From positions 310,001 through 374,000 of the forward strand of contig NZ_AP022574.1 of assembly GCF_010729305.1 (NCBI RefSeq): DNA of 64,000 bases, in the 5' to 3' direction. The notes under the pieces are model-generated. The model ran no database searches. It was not told where the DNA came from and saw only the letters and a program-made list of their open reading frames with translations. Positions 9,589 through 19,058 of the stretch are shown here, one piece after another (position 1 is the first letter of the stretch; the number at the start of each line of letters is the position of its first letter). Made by a program: the position numbers and the translations under genes. The DNA comes from Mycolicibacterium psychrotolerans. GTDB taxonomy: Bacteria > Actinomycetota > Actinomycetes > Mycobacteriales > Mycobacteriaceae.

Positions 9589-10287
9589 ATGGCCAGACGC
9601 CCCGACCTCAAAACAGGCCCCGCGCGGCTGGCGGCCCTGATCCGTACGTCCGTTCCCCCGATGCACGCTGCGGGTCTGCCGTTCGTCGGCGCGAGCCTCG
9701 CCGTTGCGTTGGCCGGACGCCGGAATCGCTGGATTCGCCGTGCCGGGCTCACCTCCGCCGCCGCCAACGCCGCGTTCTTCCGGCACCCGCCCCGGACACC
9801 TCCGGCCCGACCCGGGGTCGTCGTGGCCCCGGCCGACGGCCTGATCTGTCTGGTGGACGAGGAGGTGCCGCCGAGCGAACTCGGTCTCGCGGCAACGCCG
9901 CTGCCGCGAATCAGCATCTTCCTGTCGCTGCTGGACGCGCACGTGCAGCGGGCGCCGATCGGCGGTGAGGTGGTCACCGTCCGGCACCGCCCCGGCCTGT
10001 TCGGGTCCGCGGATCTGGAGGCCGCCAGCGCCGACAACGAGCGCAACAGCGTGGTGATCCGCACCCCGGAGGGTGCGGAGGTGATCGCGGTGCAGATCGC
10101 AGGGCTGCTCGCGCGCCGCATCGTCTGCACCGCCAAGCCGGGCGACAAGATCGGCATCGCGGAGACCTATGGCCTGATCCGCTACGGGTCGCGGCTCGAC
10201 ACCTATCTGCCCGCGGGGTCGAATGTGTTGGTCAGCGTCGGCCAGCGCACCCTGGCCGGCGAGACCGTGCTGGCCGAGCTGCCATGA
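9589..10287 (+). CDS. psd: Phosphatidylserine decarboxylase proenzyme
   Basis: A 232-residue short-type (PSD-A) proenzyme converting phosphatidylserine to phosphatidylethanolamine at the membrane. The self-cleavage site is the Gly200-Ser201 pair in [11 protein letters not shown], which would leave a 200-residue beta chain and a small alpha chain with a pyruvoyl group from Ser201. A hydrophobic stretch near 25-45 could anchor it. The stop overlaps the pssA start by 4 bp (ATGA), giving coupled translation of the two consecutive pathway enzymes. Confidence 0.95.
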   Translation: MARRPDLKTGPARLAALIRTSVPPMHAAGLPFVGASLAVALAGRRNRWIRRAGLTSAAANAAFFRHPPRTPPARPGVVVAPADGLICLVDEEVPPSELGLAATPLPRISIFLSLLDAHVQRAPIGGEVVTVRHRPGLFGSADLEAASADNERNSVVIRTPEGAEVIAVQIAGLLARRIVCTAKPGDKIGIAETYGLIRYGSRLDTYLPAGSNVLVSVGQRTLAGETVLAELP

Positions 10288-11147
10288 TCCAACCCCGCAA
10301 GCCCCGGCTCAAGACGCCGGTGGTCAGCGCCAAGATCCTGCCCAGCGCGATGACGGTCGCGGCGATCTGCCTCGGGTTGAGTTCGGTGAAGTTCGCGTTG
10401 GACGACCGGCCCACCGAGGCGATGGCGTTCCTGGCGATCGCGGCGATCCTCGACGCGCTCGACGGGCGCATCGCCCGCGCCCTCAACGCCACGTCGCGGA
10501 TGGGCGAGGAGATCGACTCGCTGGCCGACGCCGTGAATTTCGGTGTGGCACCGGCATTCATCGTCTACGGGACGCTGCTGTCCACCTCGCGGGTGGGGTG
10601 GATCGTCGTGCTGCTCTACGCGGTGTGCATCGTGCTGCGGCTGGCGCGCTTCAACGCGATGCTCGATCTCGAGAGACCGGACTACGAGAAGAAATACTTC
10701 GTCGGGATGCCCGCCCCGGCCGGGGCGATCGGGGCGATCGGTCCGCTGGCCGCCAAGATGCAGTTCGGCGACGGCTGGTGGACCTCCGAGCCGGCCGTCG
10801 TGATCTGGATGATCGGGATCTCGCTGCTGGTGGTCAGCACGCTGCCGATGCGCAAGATCCACACGTTCTCGGTGCCACCCAACATGGTCGCGCCGCTGCT
10901 GGCCCTGCTCGCGATCGGTGTGGCCGCATCGATCCTCTACGGCTATCTCGTGATCCTGGTGATCATCCTCGGCTACATGCTGCACATCCCGTTCGCGATC
11001 CGGACCCGACGGTTCCTCGCGGCGCACCCGGAGGTCTGGGATGACAAGCCGCGCCAGCAGCGCGCGGCACGCCGGGCCATCCGCCGCGCCCAGCCGCACC
11101 GCCGGTCGATGGCGCGCCTGGGGCTGCGCAGACCGCCCAGGAGGTGA
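10284..11147 (+). CDS. pssA: CDP-diacylglycerol-serine O-phosphatidyltransferase
   Basis: A 287-residue integral membrane enzyme of the CDP-alcohol phosphatidyltransferase family, making phosphatidylserine from CDP-diacylglycerol and serine. The metal and substrate signature is complete: Asp57, Asp60-Gly61, Ala64-Arg65, Gly74, Asp78 and Asp82. Several transmembrane segments follow, and the C-terminus is basic and cytosolic. It is coupled to psd upstream (4-bp overlap) and to the AAA ATPase downstream. Confidence 0.95.
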   Translation: MIQPRKPRLKTPVVSAKILPSAMTVAAICLGLSSVKFALDDRPTEAMAFLAIAAILDALDGRIARALNATSRMGEEIDSLADAVNFGVAPAFIVYGTLLSTSRVGWIVVLLYAVCIVLRLARFNAMLDLERPDYEKKYFVGMPAPAGAIGAIGPLAAKMQFGDGWWTSEPAVVIWMIGISLLVVSTLPMRKIHTFSVPPNMVAPLLALLAIGVAASILYGYLVILVIILGYMLHIPFAIRTRRFLAAHPEVWDDKPRQQRAARRAIRRAQPHRRSMARLGLRRPPRR

Positions 11148-11149
11148 CG

Positions 11150-13345
11150 ATGGCCCCGACGACGGCGCACCTCACGCTGACCGCGCGGCTGAACACCTCG
11201 GCCCTGGACTCCCGCCGCGGCGTCATCCGGCTACACCCCGAAGCGATTGCGGCGCTCGGCATCCGGGAGTGGGACGCGGTGTCCCTGACCGGGTCGCGCA
11301 CGACGGCCGCTGTGGTCGGCATCGCATCCGACGGCACGCCGACGGGCACCGCGCTGCTCGACGACGTGACGCTGTCCAACGCCGGCCTGCGGGAGGACGC
11401 CGCGGTGATCGTCGCCCCGGTCACCGTCTTCGGCGCCCGGTCGGTGACGCTGACCGGCTCCAACCTGGCGACCCGGTCGATCACCCCCGCGACACTGCGG
11501 CAGGCGCTGCTGGGCAAGGTGATGACCGTCGGGGACACCGTGTCGCTGCTGCCGCGCGACCTCGGTCCGGGCACCTCGACATCGGCGGCCAGCGCCGCGC
11601 TGGCCGCGTCGGTCGGCATCACCTGGACCTCTGAGCTGCTCACGGTCACCGAGGTCGACCCGACGGGACCGGTCAGCGTGCAACCCAATTCGCTGGTCTG
11701 CTGGGGAAGTGCGCAGGCGGGCGCGGTGACCGACCAGCGCGCCCCGACCGGGACGCACGTCGTCACCGAGGAGACCGCGCCCACGCTGAATTTCGACGAC
11801 CTCAAGGGGGCGCACGCGCAGGCCGGTCGGCTCGCCGAGTGGCTCAAGCTCGCCCTCGATCAGCCGGAGCTGCTCGAAAAGCTGGGTGCTGCAGCCAATC
11901 TCGGGGTGCTGGTGTCCGGTCCGGCGGGCGTCGGCAAGACCAAGCTGGTCCGGACGGTGTGCAGTGGCCGCCGGCTGGTGGAACTCGACGGCCCGGAGGT
12001 GGGGTCGCTGCGCCCCGAGGACCGGCTGTCCAATGTGTCCTCGGCGGTCGCCTCGGTGCGCGACGGCGGTGGGGTGCTGCTGATCACCGACGTCGACACC
12101 TTGCTTCCGGTTCCGGCCGACCCCGTCGCGACGCTGATCCTCGCCGAACTACGTTCGGCCGTCGCCACTCCCGGTGTCGCGTTCGTCGCGACGACCGCGG
12201 TGCCCGACGCCGTCGACCCCCGGCTGCGGGCGCCGGATCTGTGCGACCGCGAACTCGGCCTGAGCCTGCCCGACGGGGCCGTGCGCAAGCAACTGCTCGA
12301 GGTGCTGCTGCGTGACGTACCGTCGGCCGAACTCGACCTCGACGAGATCGCGGAGCGGACACCGGGTTTCGTGGTAGCGGATCTGGCCGCGCTGGTGCGC
12401 GAGGCCGCGCTGCGGGCGGCGGCACGGGCCAGCGACAACGGCGACGCGCCCGAATTGCGGCAGGAAGATCTCACGGGTGCGCTGAGTGTGATCCGGCCGC
12501 TGTCGCGGTCGGCCACCCAAGAGGTGTCGGTCGGGTCGGTCACCCTCGATGATGTCGGCGACATGGCCGAGACCAAGCAGGCGCTCACCGAGGCGGTGCT
12601 GTGGCCGCTGCAGCACCCCGACACGTTCGCCCGGCTCGGAGTGGAGCCGCCGCGTGGTGTGCTGCTCTACGGGCCGCCGGGCTGCGGCAAGACCTACGTC
12701 GTACGGGCGCTGGCCAGCTCCGGCCGGTTGAGCGTGCACGCCGTCAAAGGTGCTGAGCTGATGGACAAGTGGGTCGGCTCCTCGGAGAAGGCGGTGCGCG
12801 AGCTGTTCCGCCGGGCGCGGGACTCGGCGCCGTCTCTGGTGTTCCTCGACGAGATCGACGCGATGGCGCCGCGGCGCGGACAGAGCTTCGACTCCGGGGT
12901 CACCGATCGCGTGGTGGCCGCGCTGCTCACCGAACTCGACGGCATCGAGCCGCTGCGCGACGTCGTCGTGCTGGGTGCCACGAACCGCCCGGATCTGATC
13001 GATCCGGCGCTGCTGCGGCCCGGCCGGCTGGAGAAGCTGGTGTTCGTCGAGCCGCCGGACGCCGAGGCGCGCGCGCAGATCCTACGCACGGCGGGCAAGT
13101 CGGTGCCGCTGGCCCGCGAGGGCGCCGATGCCGTGGACCTCGACGCGCTGGCGGCCGAACTCGACGGGTACAGCGCCGCCGATTGTGTGGCGCTGCTGCG
13201 CGAGGCCGCGTTGACCGCGATGCGTCGCTCGATCGACGCCGCCGACGTCACCGCCGCCGACGTCGCCGCCGCCCGTGAAGCGGTGCGCCCCTCGCTGGAT
13301 CCGCTGCAGGTCGAATCTCTGCGCGCGTTCGCCGCCGGCCGCTGA
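11150..13345 (+). CDS. Tandem AAA ATPase of the CDC48/VCP type (Rv0435c-like)
   Basis: A 731-residue protein with an N-terminal double-psi-barrel-like domain (about 5-180) and two AAA modules. D1 has P-loop GPAGVGKT near 256, but its Walker B reads LLITDVD, lacking the catalytic Glu. D2 is complete: GPPGCGKT near 507, LVFLDEIDAM near 562, and sensor/arginine-finger block GATNRPDLIDPALLRPGR. So D1 probably binds without hydrolysing and D2 powers unfolding. The ATG at 11150 is chosen because a perfect AGGAGGT (11139-11145) lies 4 bp upstream; a GTG at 11144 is inside that site. Last gene of the phospholipid operon; its client is unknown. Confidence 0.93.
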   Translation: MAPTTAHLTLTARLNTSALDSRRGVIRLHPEAIAALGIREWDAVSLTGSRTTAAVVGIASDGTPTGTALLDDVTLSNAGLREDAAVIVAPVTVFGARSVTLTGSNLATRSITPATLRQALLGKVMTVGDTVSLLPRDLGPGTSTSAASAALAASVGITWTSELLTVTEVDPTGPVSVQPNSLVCWGSAQAGAVTDQRAPTGTHVVTEETAPTLNFDDLKGAHAQAGRLAEWLKLALDQPELLEKLGAAANLGVLVSGPAGVGKTKLVRTVCSGRRLVELDGPEVGSLRPEDRLSNVSSAVASVRDGGGVLLITDVDTLLPVPADPVATLILAELRSAVATPGVAFVATTAVPDAVDPRLRAPDLCDRELGLSLPDGAVRKQLLEVLLRDVPSAELDLDEIAERTPGFVVADLAALVREAALRAAARASDNGDAPELRQEDLTGALSVIRPLSRSATQEVSVGSVTLDDVGDMAETKQALTEAVLWPLQHPDTFARLGVEPPRGVLLYGPPGCGKTYVVRALASSGRLSVHAVKGAELMDKWVGSSEKAVRELFRRARDSAPSLVFLDEIDAMAPRRGQSFDSGVTDRVVAALLTELDGIEPLRDVVVLGATNRPDLIDPALLRPGRLEKLVFVEPPDAEARAQILRTAGKSVPLAREGADAVDLDALAAELDGYSAADCVALLREAALTAMRRSIDAADVTAADVAAAREAVRPSLDPLQVESLRAFAAGR

Positions 13346-13349
13346 CATT

Positions 13350-13402
13350 GCATCTTGACACTGCCTAGTTCAGTCGGCATCCTCGAACTAGGCATTGGCA
13401 AG
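13350..13402. repeat. Long inverted repeat upstream of the DUF1707 gene (operator or hairpin)
   Basis: Two 20-bp arms (13350-13369 and 13383-13402) match as inverted repeats at 18 of 20 positions around a 13-bp spacer. A perfect -35-like TTGACA (13353-13358) lies in the left arm, and the right arm ends 14 bp before the ATG of the next gene. It could be a regulator-binding dyad overlapping the promoter or an RNA hairpin in the leader. It is also the only structure between the AAA gene stop (13345) and that ATG, so it may double as a terminator. Confidence 0.7.
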
Positions 13403-13416
13403 ATGAGGGAGGACCC

Positions 13417-13878
13417 ATGACAGCACCGCTGACGGCGCGGGCCGGCGATCGCGACCGCGAGGCCACCGCCGATCTGCTCGGACAGGCACTGGCCCAGGGC
13501 TATCTCGACCTCGAGGAGTACGACGGCAGGCTGCGGCAGGTCTACGACGCGCGCACCACCCCCGACCTGCGGTACCTGACCGCCGACCTGCCGGTGGCGG
13601 AACTGCGACGCAACGATCCGCGCCGGCATGCCGCCCGGCGTGCGGCGGCCCGCCGCGGGGTGGCGTTCCATGTGGCCGGCTACCTCGCGATGGTCGTGAT
13701 CGTGCTGACCGTCTGGCTGGCGGTCGGGATCGGCACCGGCGGCTGGTACTTCTGGCCCATCTGGCCGATCCTCGGCGCGGGCATCGGCGTGGCCTCCCAC
13801 GCACTGCCGATCCGCTACGCGTTCCCGCCCTGCCGCGCGCGCCGCTACCCCGGCTCGCCGTACTCGTCGAACCAGTAG
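13417..13878 (+). CDS. DUF1707 and 2TM-domain membrane protein
   Basis: A 153-residue protein. Residues 5-60 form a DUF1707 domain (RAGDRDREATADLLGQAL, then GYLDLEEYDGRL, then DLRYLTADLP), common in actinobacteria and suspected to be a small regulatory or interaction domain. A basic linker precedes two closely spaced transmembrane helices (about 85-125). A good GGGAGG ribosome site precedes the ATG. A long inverted repeat lies just upstream. The 3' end overlaps the convergent antiporter gene by 34 bp. Precise function unknown. Confidence 0.85.
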   Translation: MTAPLTARAGDRDREATADLLGQALAQGYLDLEEYDGRLRQVYDARTTPDLRYLTADLPVAELRRNDPRRHAARRAAARRGVAFHVAGYLAMVVIVLTVWLAVGIGTGGWYFWPIWPILGAGIGVASHALPIRYAFPPCRARRYPGSPYSSNQ

Positions 13879-15341
13879 GCCAGCTTCCCGCGCCGGCTCA
13901 CCGCCCGCAATCGGCGCTCGGCCGCCTCCCGCGTCGCCGTCGTCGTCACGATCATCACCTCGTCGCCGATCTGCAGCCGGGTCAGCGGCTCCGGGACGAA
14001 CGCCCGCCCGGCCCGGATGATCAGCGTGATCACACTCGGATCGGGCAGCCGCAGTTCCAGCACCGTCACGTTGTGCAGCCGCGAGCCCCGCGCGACCGTC
14101 GTCGTCAGCAGCTCGGCGCCCAGGACGTCCAACGGGGCGGCGTCCACCTGCACTTCGCGGGTGGTGTCCCGCGGGATCAGGTCCAGCCACTCGGCGACCC
14201 GCCGCAGGCTGGGCCCCTGCACCAGGGTGAACAGCACGACGAGGATGAACACGATGTTGAGCAGCCGGTCGCTGCCGGGCACGCCCGCCACGATCGGATA
14301 GGTCGCCAGCACGATGGGCACCGCGCCGCGCAGCCCGGCATACGACAGGAACGCCTGCTCCCGCCACGGCACCCGAAAAGCCCACAGGGACAGCACAACC
14401 GACAGCGGCCGGGCCAACACCAGCAGCACCACGCCCGTCACGACCGCGGGAATCAGCTCGTCGAGCAGCTCGTCTGGCGACACAAGCAGACCCAGGATGA
14501 CGAACAGCCCGATCTGCGCCAGCCAGCCCGACCCCTCGGCGAACGAGCGGGTCGCCGAGCGGTGCGGCAGCCCGGAATTGGCGAGCACCACGCTGGCCAG
14601 GTAGGCGGCCAGGAATCCGCTCGCGTGCGCCGTTCCCGCGGCGGCGAACGCCAGCATGCCGAGTCCGAACGTCGCCAGCGGGTACAGGCCCGCGGCGGGC
14701 AACGCGGTGCGGCGCAGCGCGATCGCGCCGAGGAAGCCGCATGCCAGCCCGATCAGCGCACCGACGGCCAACTCGTAGACCATAGTGCCGACGATCGTGA
14801 CCGGCTCGAGCACCAGTGGTGTCACGCTGAAGAGCAGCACGAGGATCACCGCGGGCGCGTCGTTGAAGCCGGATTCGGCCTCCAGCAGCCCGCCGAGCCG
14901 CCGGGGCAGCGGCACCACCCGCAGTACCGAGAACACCGCCGCCGCATCGGTGCTCGACACGATCGCCCCCAGCAGCAGGGCCAGCTGCCAGTTCATCCCG
15001 AGCAGCAGATGCGCGGCCACCGCGGTGATGAGGGTGCTGACCACCACACCGACGGTGGCGAGCACCGCGGCCGGCGCGAGCACTCTGCGGATGTCGGCGA
15101 ACCGCGTCGTCAGACCGCCCTCGACCAGGATCACACCCAGCGCCGCGGTGCCCAGATCCTGCGCCAGCTGCGCGTTGTCGAAGTGCAGGCCGAGTCCGTC
15201 CTCGCCGACCAGCACGCCGACCCCGAGGAACAGCAGAAGGCTCGGTAACCCGGCTCCGGTGGCCAGCCTGGTGGCGGCGATGCTCGCCAGCAGCACCAGG
15301 CCCCCGATGAACAGCGCCACGTACAGCTCGTGCAGAGTCAC
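13845..15341 (-). CDS. K+/H+ antiporter of the NhaP2/CvrA type with TrkA_C domain
   Basis: A 498-residue cation:proton antiporter. About 12 transmembrane helices fill residues 1-385 with the typical acidic motifs STDAAAVFSVL and GFNDAPAV of the exchanger core. A cytosolic RCK_C/TrkA_C domain (about 410-480) follows, which in the family senses a ligand such as a nucleotide or c-di-AMP. It likely expels K+ in exchange for H+. It is divergent from a TrkA-like gene across 56 bp and sits next to the Mrp operon, giving an ion-homeostasis context. Confidence 0.88.
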   Translation of the reverse strand: MTLHELYVALFIGGLVLLASIAATRLATGAGLPSLLLFLGVGVLVGEDGLGLHFDNAQLAQDLGTAALGVILVEGGLTTRFADIRRVLAPAAVLATVGVVVSTLITAVAAHLLLGMNWQLALLLGAIVSSTDAAAVFSVLRVVPLPRRLGGLLEAESGFNDAPAVILVLLFSVTPLVLEPVTIVGTMVYELAVGALIGLACGFLGAIALRRTALPAAGLYPLATFGLGMLAFAAAGTAHASGFLAAYLASVVLANSGLPHRSATRSFAEGSGWLAQIGLFVILGLLVSPDELLDELIPAVVTGVVLLVLARPLSVVLSLWAFRVPWREQAFLSYAGLRGAVPIVLATYPIVAGVPGSDRLLNIVFILVVLFTLVQGPSLRRVAEWLDLIPRDTTREVQVDAAPLDVLGAELLTTTVARGSRLHNVTVLELRLPDPSVITLIIRAGRAFVPEPLTRLQIGDEVMIVTTTATREAAERRLRAVSRRGKLAYWFDEYGEPG

Positions 15342-15397
15342 TGTTTCCTCGCTGCAGGCACTTGTGTCGCTGTCAGTAAATCAGCACAGTCTCATCT

Positions 15398-16081
15398 ATG
15401 CGGATCGCGATAGCCGGTGCCGGTGCGGTCGGCCGCTCCGTGGCGCAGGAGTTGGTCGACTACGGCCACAAGGTGCTGCTGATCGAGAAGGAGGTCCATC
15501 GCTACGAGCCGGCGACGGTGCCGGGCGCGGAATGGTTCCTTGCCGACGCGTGCGAGGTGTCCTCCCTCGAGGAGGCCGAGATGCACATCTGCGACGTGGC
15601 GATCGCCGCGACCGGCGACGACAAGGCGAACCTCGCGATGGCGCTGCTGGCCAAGAGCGAGTTCGGCATCGGCCGGGTGGTGGCCCGCATCAACGACGCC
15701 CGCAACGAATGGTTGTTCACCGACGGCTGGGGCATCGACGTCGCGGTGTCGACACCGGTGGCCATGGTGGCCGCAGTCGAGGGCGCCATCGACGTCGGCC
15801 ATGTGGTGCGGCTGATGGCGCTGGGCCGCGGCCCGCGCGAACTGCGCGGCGAGGGCAGCGCCAACGTCGCCTCGTTCACGCTGCCTGCGGGCAGCCCGCT
15901 GGTCGGCCGGCGCGTCGGAGACCTGGCGATGCCGCGGGACAGCGCACTGGTCACCGTGCTACGCGGCAACCGGTTGATCGTCCCCGAGGCCAACGACGTC
16001 CTGCGCGACGGCGACGAGATCCTATTCGTCTGCGGCCCCGACGGCGAGGACCGCATCGAGGTGATGGTGACCGGGCGCTGA
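15398..16081 (+). CDS. TrkA-family K+ transport regulatory subunit (RCK_N + RCK_C)
   Basis: A 227-residue cytosolic protein. It has an N-terminal Rossmann domain with GAGAVGRSVAQEL (7-19) and an acidic residue at the end of strand 2 (IEKE) for NAD(H), and a C-terminal RCK_C domain (about 145-225). Such subunits gate Trk/Ktr channels or antiporters. In M. tuberculosis two such genes (ceoB, ceoC) are paired, but only one is here and no TrkH/KtrB channel gene is adjacent. It may instead serve the divergent antiporter at 13845-15341; that partnership is inference. Confidence 0.88.
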   Translation: MRIAIAGAGAVGRSVAQELVDYGHKVLLIEKEVHRYEPATVPGAEWFLADACEVSSLEEAEMHICDVAIAATGDDKANLAMALLAKSEFGIGRVVARINDARNEWLFTDGWGIDVAVSTPVAMVAAVEGAIDVGHVVRLMALGRGPRELRGEGSANVASFTLPAGSPLVGRRVGDLAMPRDSALVTVLRGNRLIVPEANDVLRDGDEILFVCGPDGEDRIEVMVTGR

Positions 16082-16091
16082 CGCGGCCGGG

Positions 16092-16109
16092 CGGGGCGGT
16101 CCCGCCCCG
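16092..16109 (+). terminator. GC-rich hairpin after the trkA-like gene, possible terminator
   Basis: A perfect 7-bp stem (CGGGGCG/CGCCCCG) with a GTCC tetraloop, 10 bp after the TrkA stop and 63 bp before mnhA. There is no U-tract, as often in mycobacteria, so termination is only a possibility; it could also attenuate read-through into the Mrp operon. Confidence 0.35.
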
Positions 16110-16172
16110 TAGACTGGGTGCCGGCTCTGCCGCCCACGACGAAACCGCCCGCCGACCGAGACGAACGGAGCC

Positions 16173-19058
16173 ATGCTCGCCATCCTCGCTGCGCACGCAG
16201 TGGCCACCGTGCTGGCGCCGGTTCTCGTCCACCGCTGGGGGCGGCGCGCGTTCTATCCGCTGGCGCTGGTCCCGCTCGGCTCGCTGATCTGGGTCGCCGG
16301 GCACTGGCCGGGCAGCGGACCGGGGCAGCGGCTCACCGTGCCCTGGGTGCCCGACCTGTCGATGGACATCACACTGCGCTTCGACGCGCTCGCGGCGATC
16401 ATGAGCGTGCTGGTGCTCGGCGTCGGGGCGCTGGTGCTGTTCTACTGCGCCGGCTACTTCCACCACCACGACGGGCACACCGAGAAGCGGCTGCCCAGCT
16501 TCGCCGCCGAGATGGTCGCGTTCTCCGGCGCCATGTTCGGCCTGGTCACCAGCGACAACATGCTCGTGCTGTACGTGTTCTGGGAGATCACGACGGTGCT
16601 GTCGTTCCTGCTGGTCGGCCACTACGCCGAGCGCGCCATGAGCCGGCGTGCCGCGACACAGGCGTTGTTGGTGACGACGCTGGGCGGGCTGGCGATGCTC
16701 GTCGGCATCGTCGTGATCGGCAACCGTGCCGGCACCTTCCTGATCTCCGAACTGGTCGCCGATCCCCCGACAGGGGTCGCCGCCTCGGTGGCCGTGGTGC
16801 TGATCCTCGTCGGCGCGCTGTCGAAGTCGGCCATCGTGCCGTTGCACTTCTGGCTGCCCGGCGCGATGGCCGCCCCCACCCCGGTCAGCGCCTACCTGCA
16901 CGCCGCCGCGATGGTCAAGGCCGGTGTCTACCTGATCGCCCGGCTCACGCCCGGCTTCGCCGACGCCCCGGAATGGCGGCCGACCGTGATCTCCCTCGGG
17001 CTGCTGACCATGCTGCTGGCCGGGTGGCGCGCGATGCGCGAGTACGACCTGAAGCTGATCCTGGCGTTCGGGACGGTCAGCCAGCTCGGTCTGATCACGG
17101 TGATGGTCGGGGCGGGCGGCAGCGAGATGATGCTCGCCGGTCTGGCGATGCTGTGCGCGCACGCGATGTTCAAGGCCGCGCTGTTCATGGTCGTCGGCGT
17201 CATCGACCACGCCACCGGCACCCGCGACATCCGCAGGCTGGCCTGGCTCGGCGACCGGAGCAGACCGCTGCTGGTGATCGCCGGCTGCGCGGCGGCCAGC
17301 ATGGCCGCGCTGCCGCCGTTCCTGGGCTTCATCGCGAAAGAGGCCGACTTCGAGACCGTGCTGCACAGCCCCACCCTGGGCGCGGCGGCGCCGGTGGTGC
17401 TCATCGGCATCGTCACCGGGTCGGTGCTGACGACGGTCTACACCCTGCGTTTCGTGTTCGGCGCGTTCGGGCGCAAAGGCCTGCCGAAGCCGAGCACCCG
17501 GGTGAGCGAGATGCACCGCCCCGAAACCCTTTTCCTCATTCCGCCTGCGATCCTGGCCGGCGCCGGACTGCTGTTCGGGCTGTGGCCCTCCAACCTCGAC
17601 GATGTGCTGGACGACTACGCCGACACGGTTCCCGATCCGGCCGGCTACGAAGCCGACTACTACCTGGCGCTCTGGCACGGCCTGAATCTGCCCCTGCTGC
17701 TGTCGGTCCTGGTGCTCGGCGCCGGTATCGCGGTGTACGTGAGCCGCGGCCGTCTCCGCCGGGCCCGGCTGGCGTTCCTGCCGCTGGCCAACGCCGATCG
17801 CATCTACGACGCGGTTCTGCGCGGCGCCGACATCATGTCCGTGCGGTTGACCGCGGTCACCCAGCGCGGCTCGATCCCGGCGACCCAGTCGGTGATCCTG
17901 ACCACCCTCGTGCTGGTGCCCCTGACCGTGCTGGCGCTGGGGGCGCGCGACCGGCCGCACTTCGAGCTGTGGGAGTCCCCGCCCCAGGCGGTGGTCGGCG
18001 TGCTGATGCTCGCTGCCGCGTTCGCCGCCACGGTCATGCGCAACCGGCTGGCCGCGGTGCTCCTCGTCGGCGTCACCGGTTACGGGTGCGGGGTGATCTT
18101 CGCGTTCCACGGCGCACCCGACCTGGCGCTGACGCAGTTCCTGGTGGAGACGCTGACGCTGGTGGTGTTCGTGCTCGTGCTGCGGGTGCTGCCCGCCGAG
18201 ACGGGCGGCGCCGACATCCGGCGCTTCCGGGTTCCGCGCGTCGCGCTGGCCGTGGCCGTCGGCGCGACGGTCACCACCCTCGCGGCGTTCGCGATGGCCG
18301 CCCGCTCCGGCAGGCCCATCGCCGATCTGCTGCCCGACGCGGCGTACCTGCGCGGCCACGGCGCCAATACCGTCAACGTGCTGCTCGTCGACATCCGCGC
18401 CTGGGACACCCTGGGCGAGATCTCGGTGCTGCTGGTCGCGGCCACCGGGGTGGCGTCGATGGTGTTCCGCAACAGGCGCTTCGGTGCGGCGCCCCGCGTC
18501 GCCGACGTGCGCGACGCGGGCCAGCCCGACATCGGCAAGCTCGCCGTCCACACCACCAACAGCCCCGCGGCCGGTGACGTCACCTGGCTGCGCGGCAGTG
18601 AACTGCGCGACCCCCGCAACCGCTCCCTGGTGCTCGAGGTCGCCACCCGGCTGATCTTCCCCGTGATGATGGTGCTGTCGGCGTACTTCTTCTTCGCCGG
18701 TCACAACACCCCCGGCGGCGGGTTCGCGGGCGGCCTGATGGCCGGCCTCGCCCTGGTGCTGCGCTACCTGGCCGGCGGCCGTTACGAACTCGGCGAGGCG
18801 CTGCCCTTCGACGCAGGCAAGATCCTCGGCGCGGGCCTGATGCTCTCGGCCGGCACGGCGGCCGCGTCGCTGCTGGCCGGCGCCCCCGTCTTGTCGTCGG
18901 CGCTGATCCAGTTCGACGTGCCGGTGCTGGGCACGGTCAAGTTCGTCACCGCGCTGTTCTTCGACATGGGCGTCTATCTGATCGTCGTGGGCCTGGTTCT
19001 CGACGTGCTGCGCAGCCTCGGGGCGCGGATCGACGAGGAGTTGGGGAAGTCACGATGA
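16173..19058 (+). CDS. mnhA: Mrp/Mnh Na+/H+ antiporter subunit A, fused to a MnhB domain
   Basis: A 961-residue membrane protein, largest subunit of the multi-subunit Mrp antiporter. Its N-terminal 550 residues resemble complex I NuoL: the key Glu in YVFWEITTVLSFLLVG near 135 and the Lys in LSKSAIVPLHFWLPG near 215 are present. The last 145 residues, from about 815 (LEVATRLIFPVMM), are a MnhB-type domain with the conserved NTPGGGFAGG motif, so subunits A and B are fused, as usual in actinobacteria. An ACGGAG ribosome site precedes ATG 16173. It starts a seven-function operon chained by 4-bp overlaps. Confidence 0.94.
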   Translation: MLAILAAHAVATVLAPVLVHRWGRRAFYPLALVPLGSLIWVAGHWPGSGPGQRLTVPWVPDLSMDITLRFDALAAIMSVLVLGVGALVLFYCAGYFHHHDGHTEKRLPSFAAEMVAFSGAMFGLVTSDNMLVLYVFWEITTVLSFLLVGHYAERAMSRRAATQALLVTTLGGLAMLVGIVVIGNRAGTFLISELVADPPTGVAASVAVVLILVGALSKSAIVPLHFWLPGAMAAPTPVSAYLHAAAMVKAGVYLIARLTPGFADAPEWRPTVISLGLLTMLLAGWRAMREYDLKLILAFGTVSQLGLITVMVGAGGSEMMLAGLAMLCAHAMFKAALFMVVGVIDHATGTRDIRRLAWLGDRSRPLLVIAGCAAASMAALPPFLGFIAKEADFETVLHSPTLGAAAPVVLIGIVTGSVLTTVYTLRFVFGAFGRKGLPKPSTRVSEMHRPETLFLIPPAILAGAGLLFGLWPSNLDDVLDDYADTVPDPAGYEADYYLALWHGLNLPLLLSVLVLGAGIAVYVSRGRLRRARLAFLPLANADRIYDAVLRGADIMSVRLTAVTQRGSIPATQSVILTTLVLVPLTVLALGARDRPHFELWESPPQAVVGVLMLAAAFAATVMRNRLAAVLLVGVTGYGCGVIFAFHGAPDLALTQFLVETLTLVVFVLVLRVLPAETGGADIRRFRVPRVALAVAVGATVTTLAAFAMAARSGRPIADLLPDAAYLRGHGANTVNVLLVDIRAWDTLGEISVLLVAATGVASMVFRNRRFGAAPRVADVRDAGQPDIGKLAVHTTNSPAAGDVTWLRGSELRDPRNRSLVLEVATRLIFPVMMVLSAYFFFAGHNTPGGGFAGGLMAGLALVLRYLAGGRYELGEALPFDAGKILGAGLMLSAGTAAASLLAGAPVLSSALIQFDVPVLGTVKFVTALFFDMGVYLIVVGLVLDVLRSLGARIDEELGKSR

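Noticed and set aside
15951..18704. A 917-codon open frame on the minus strand opposite mnhA
   Set aside because: It is antisense to an unmistakable Mrp subunit, is extremely rich in His, Arg, Asp, Gln and Glu, and has no recognisable domain: a typical by-product of GC-rich codon bias.
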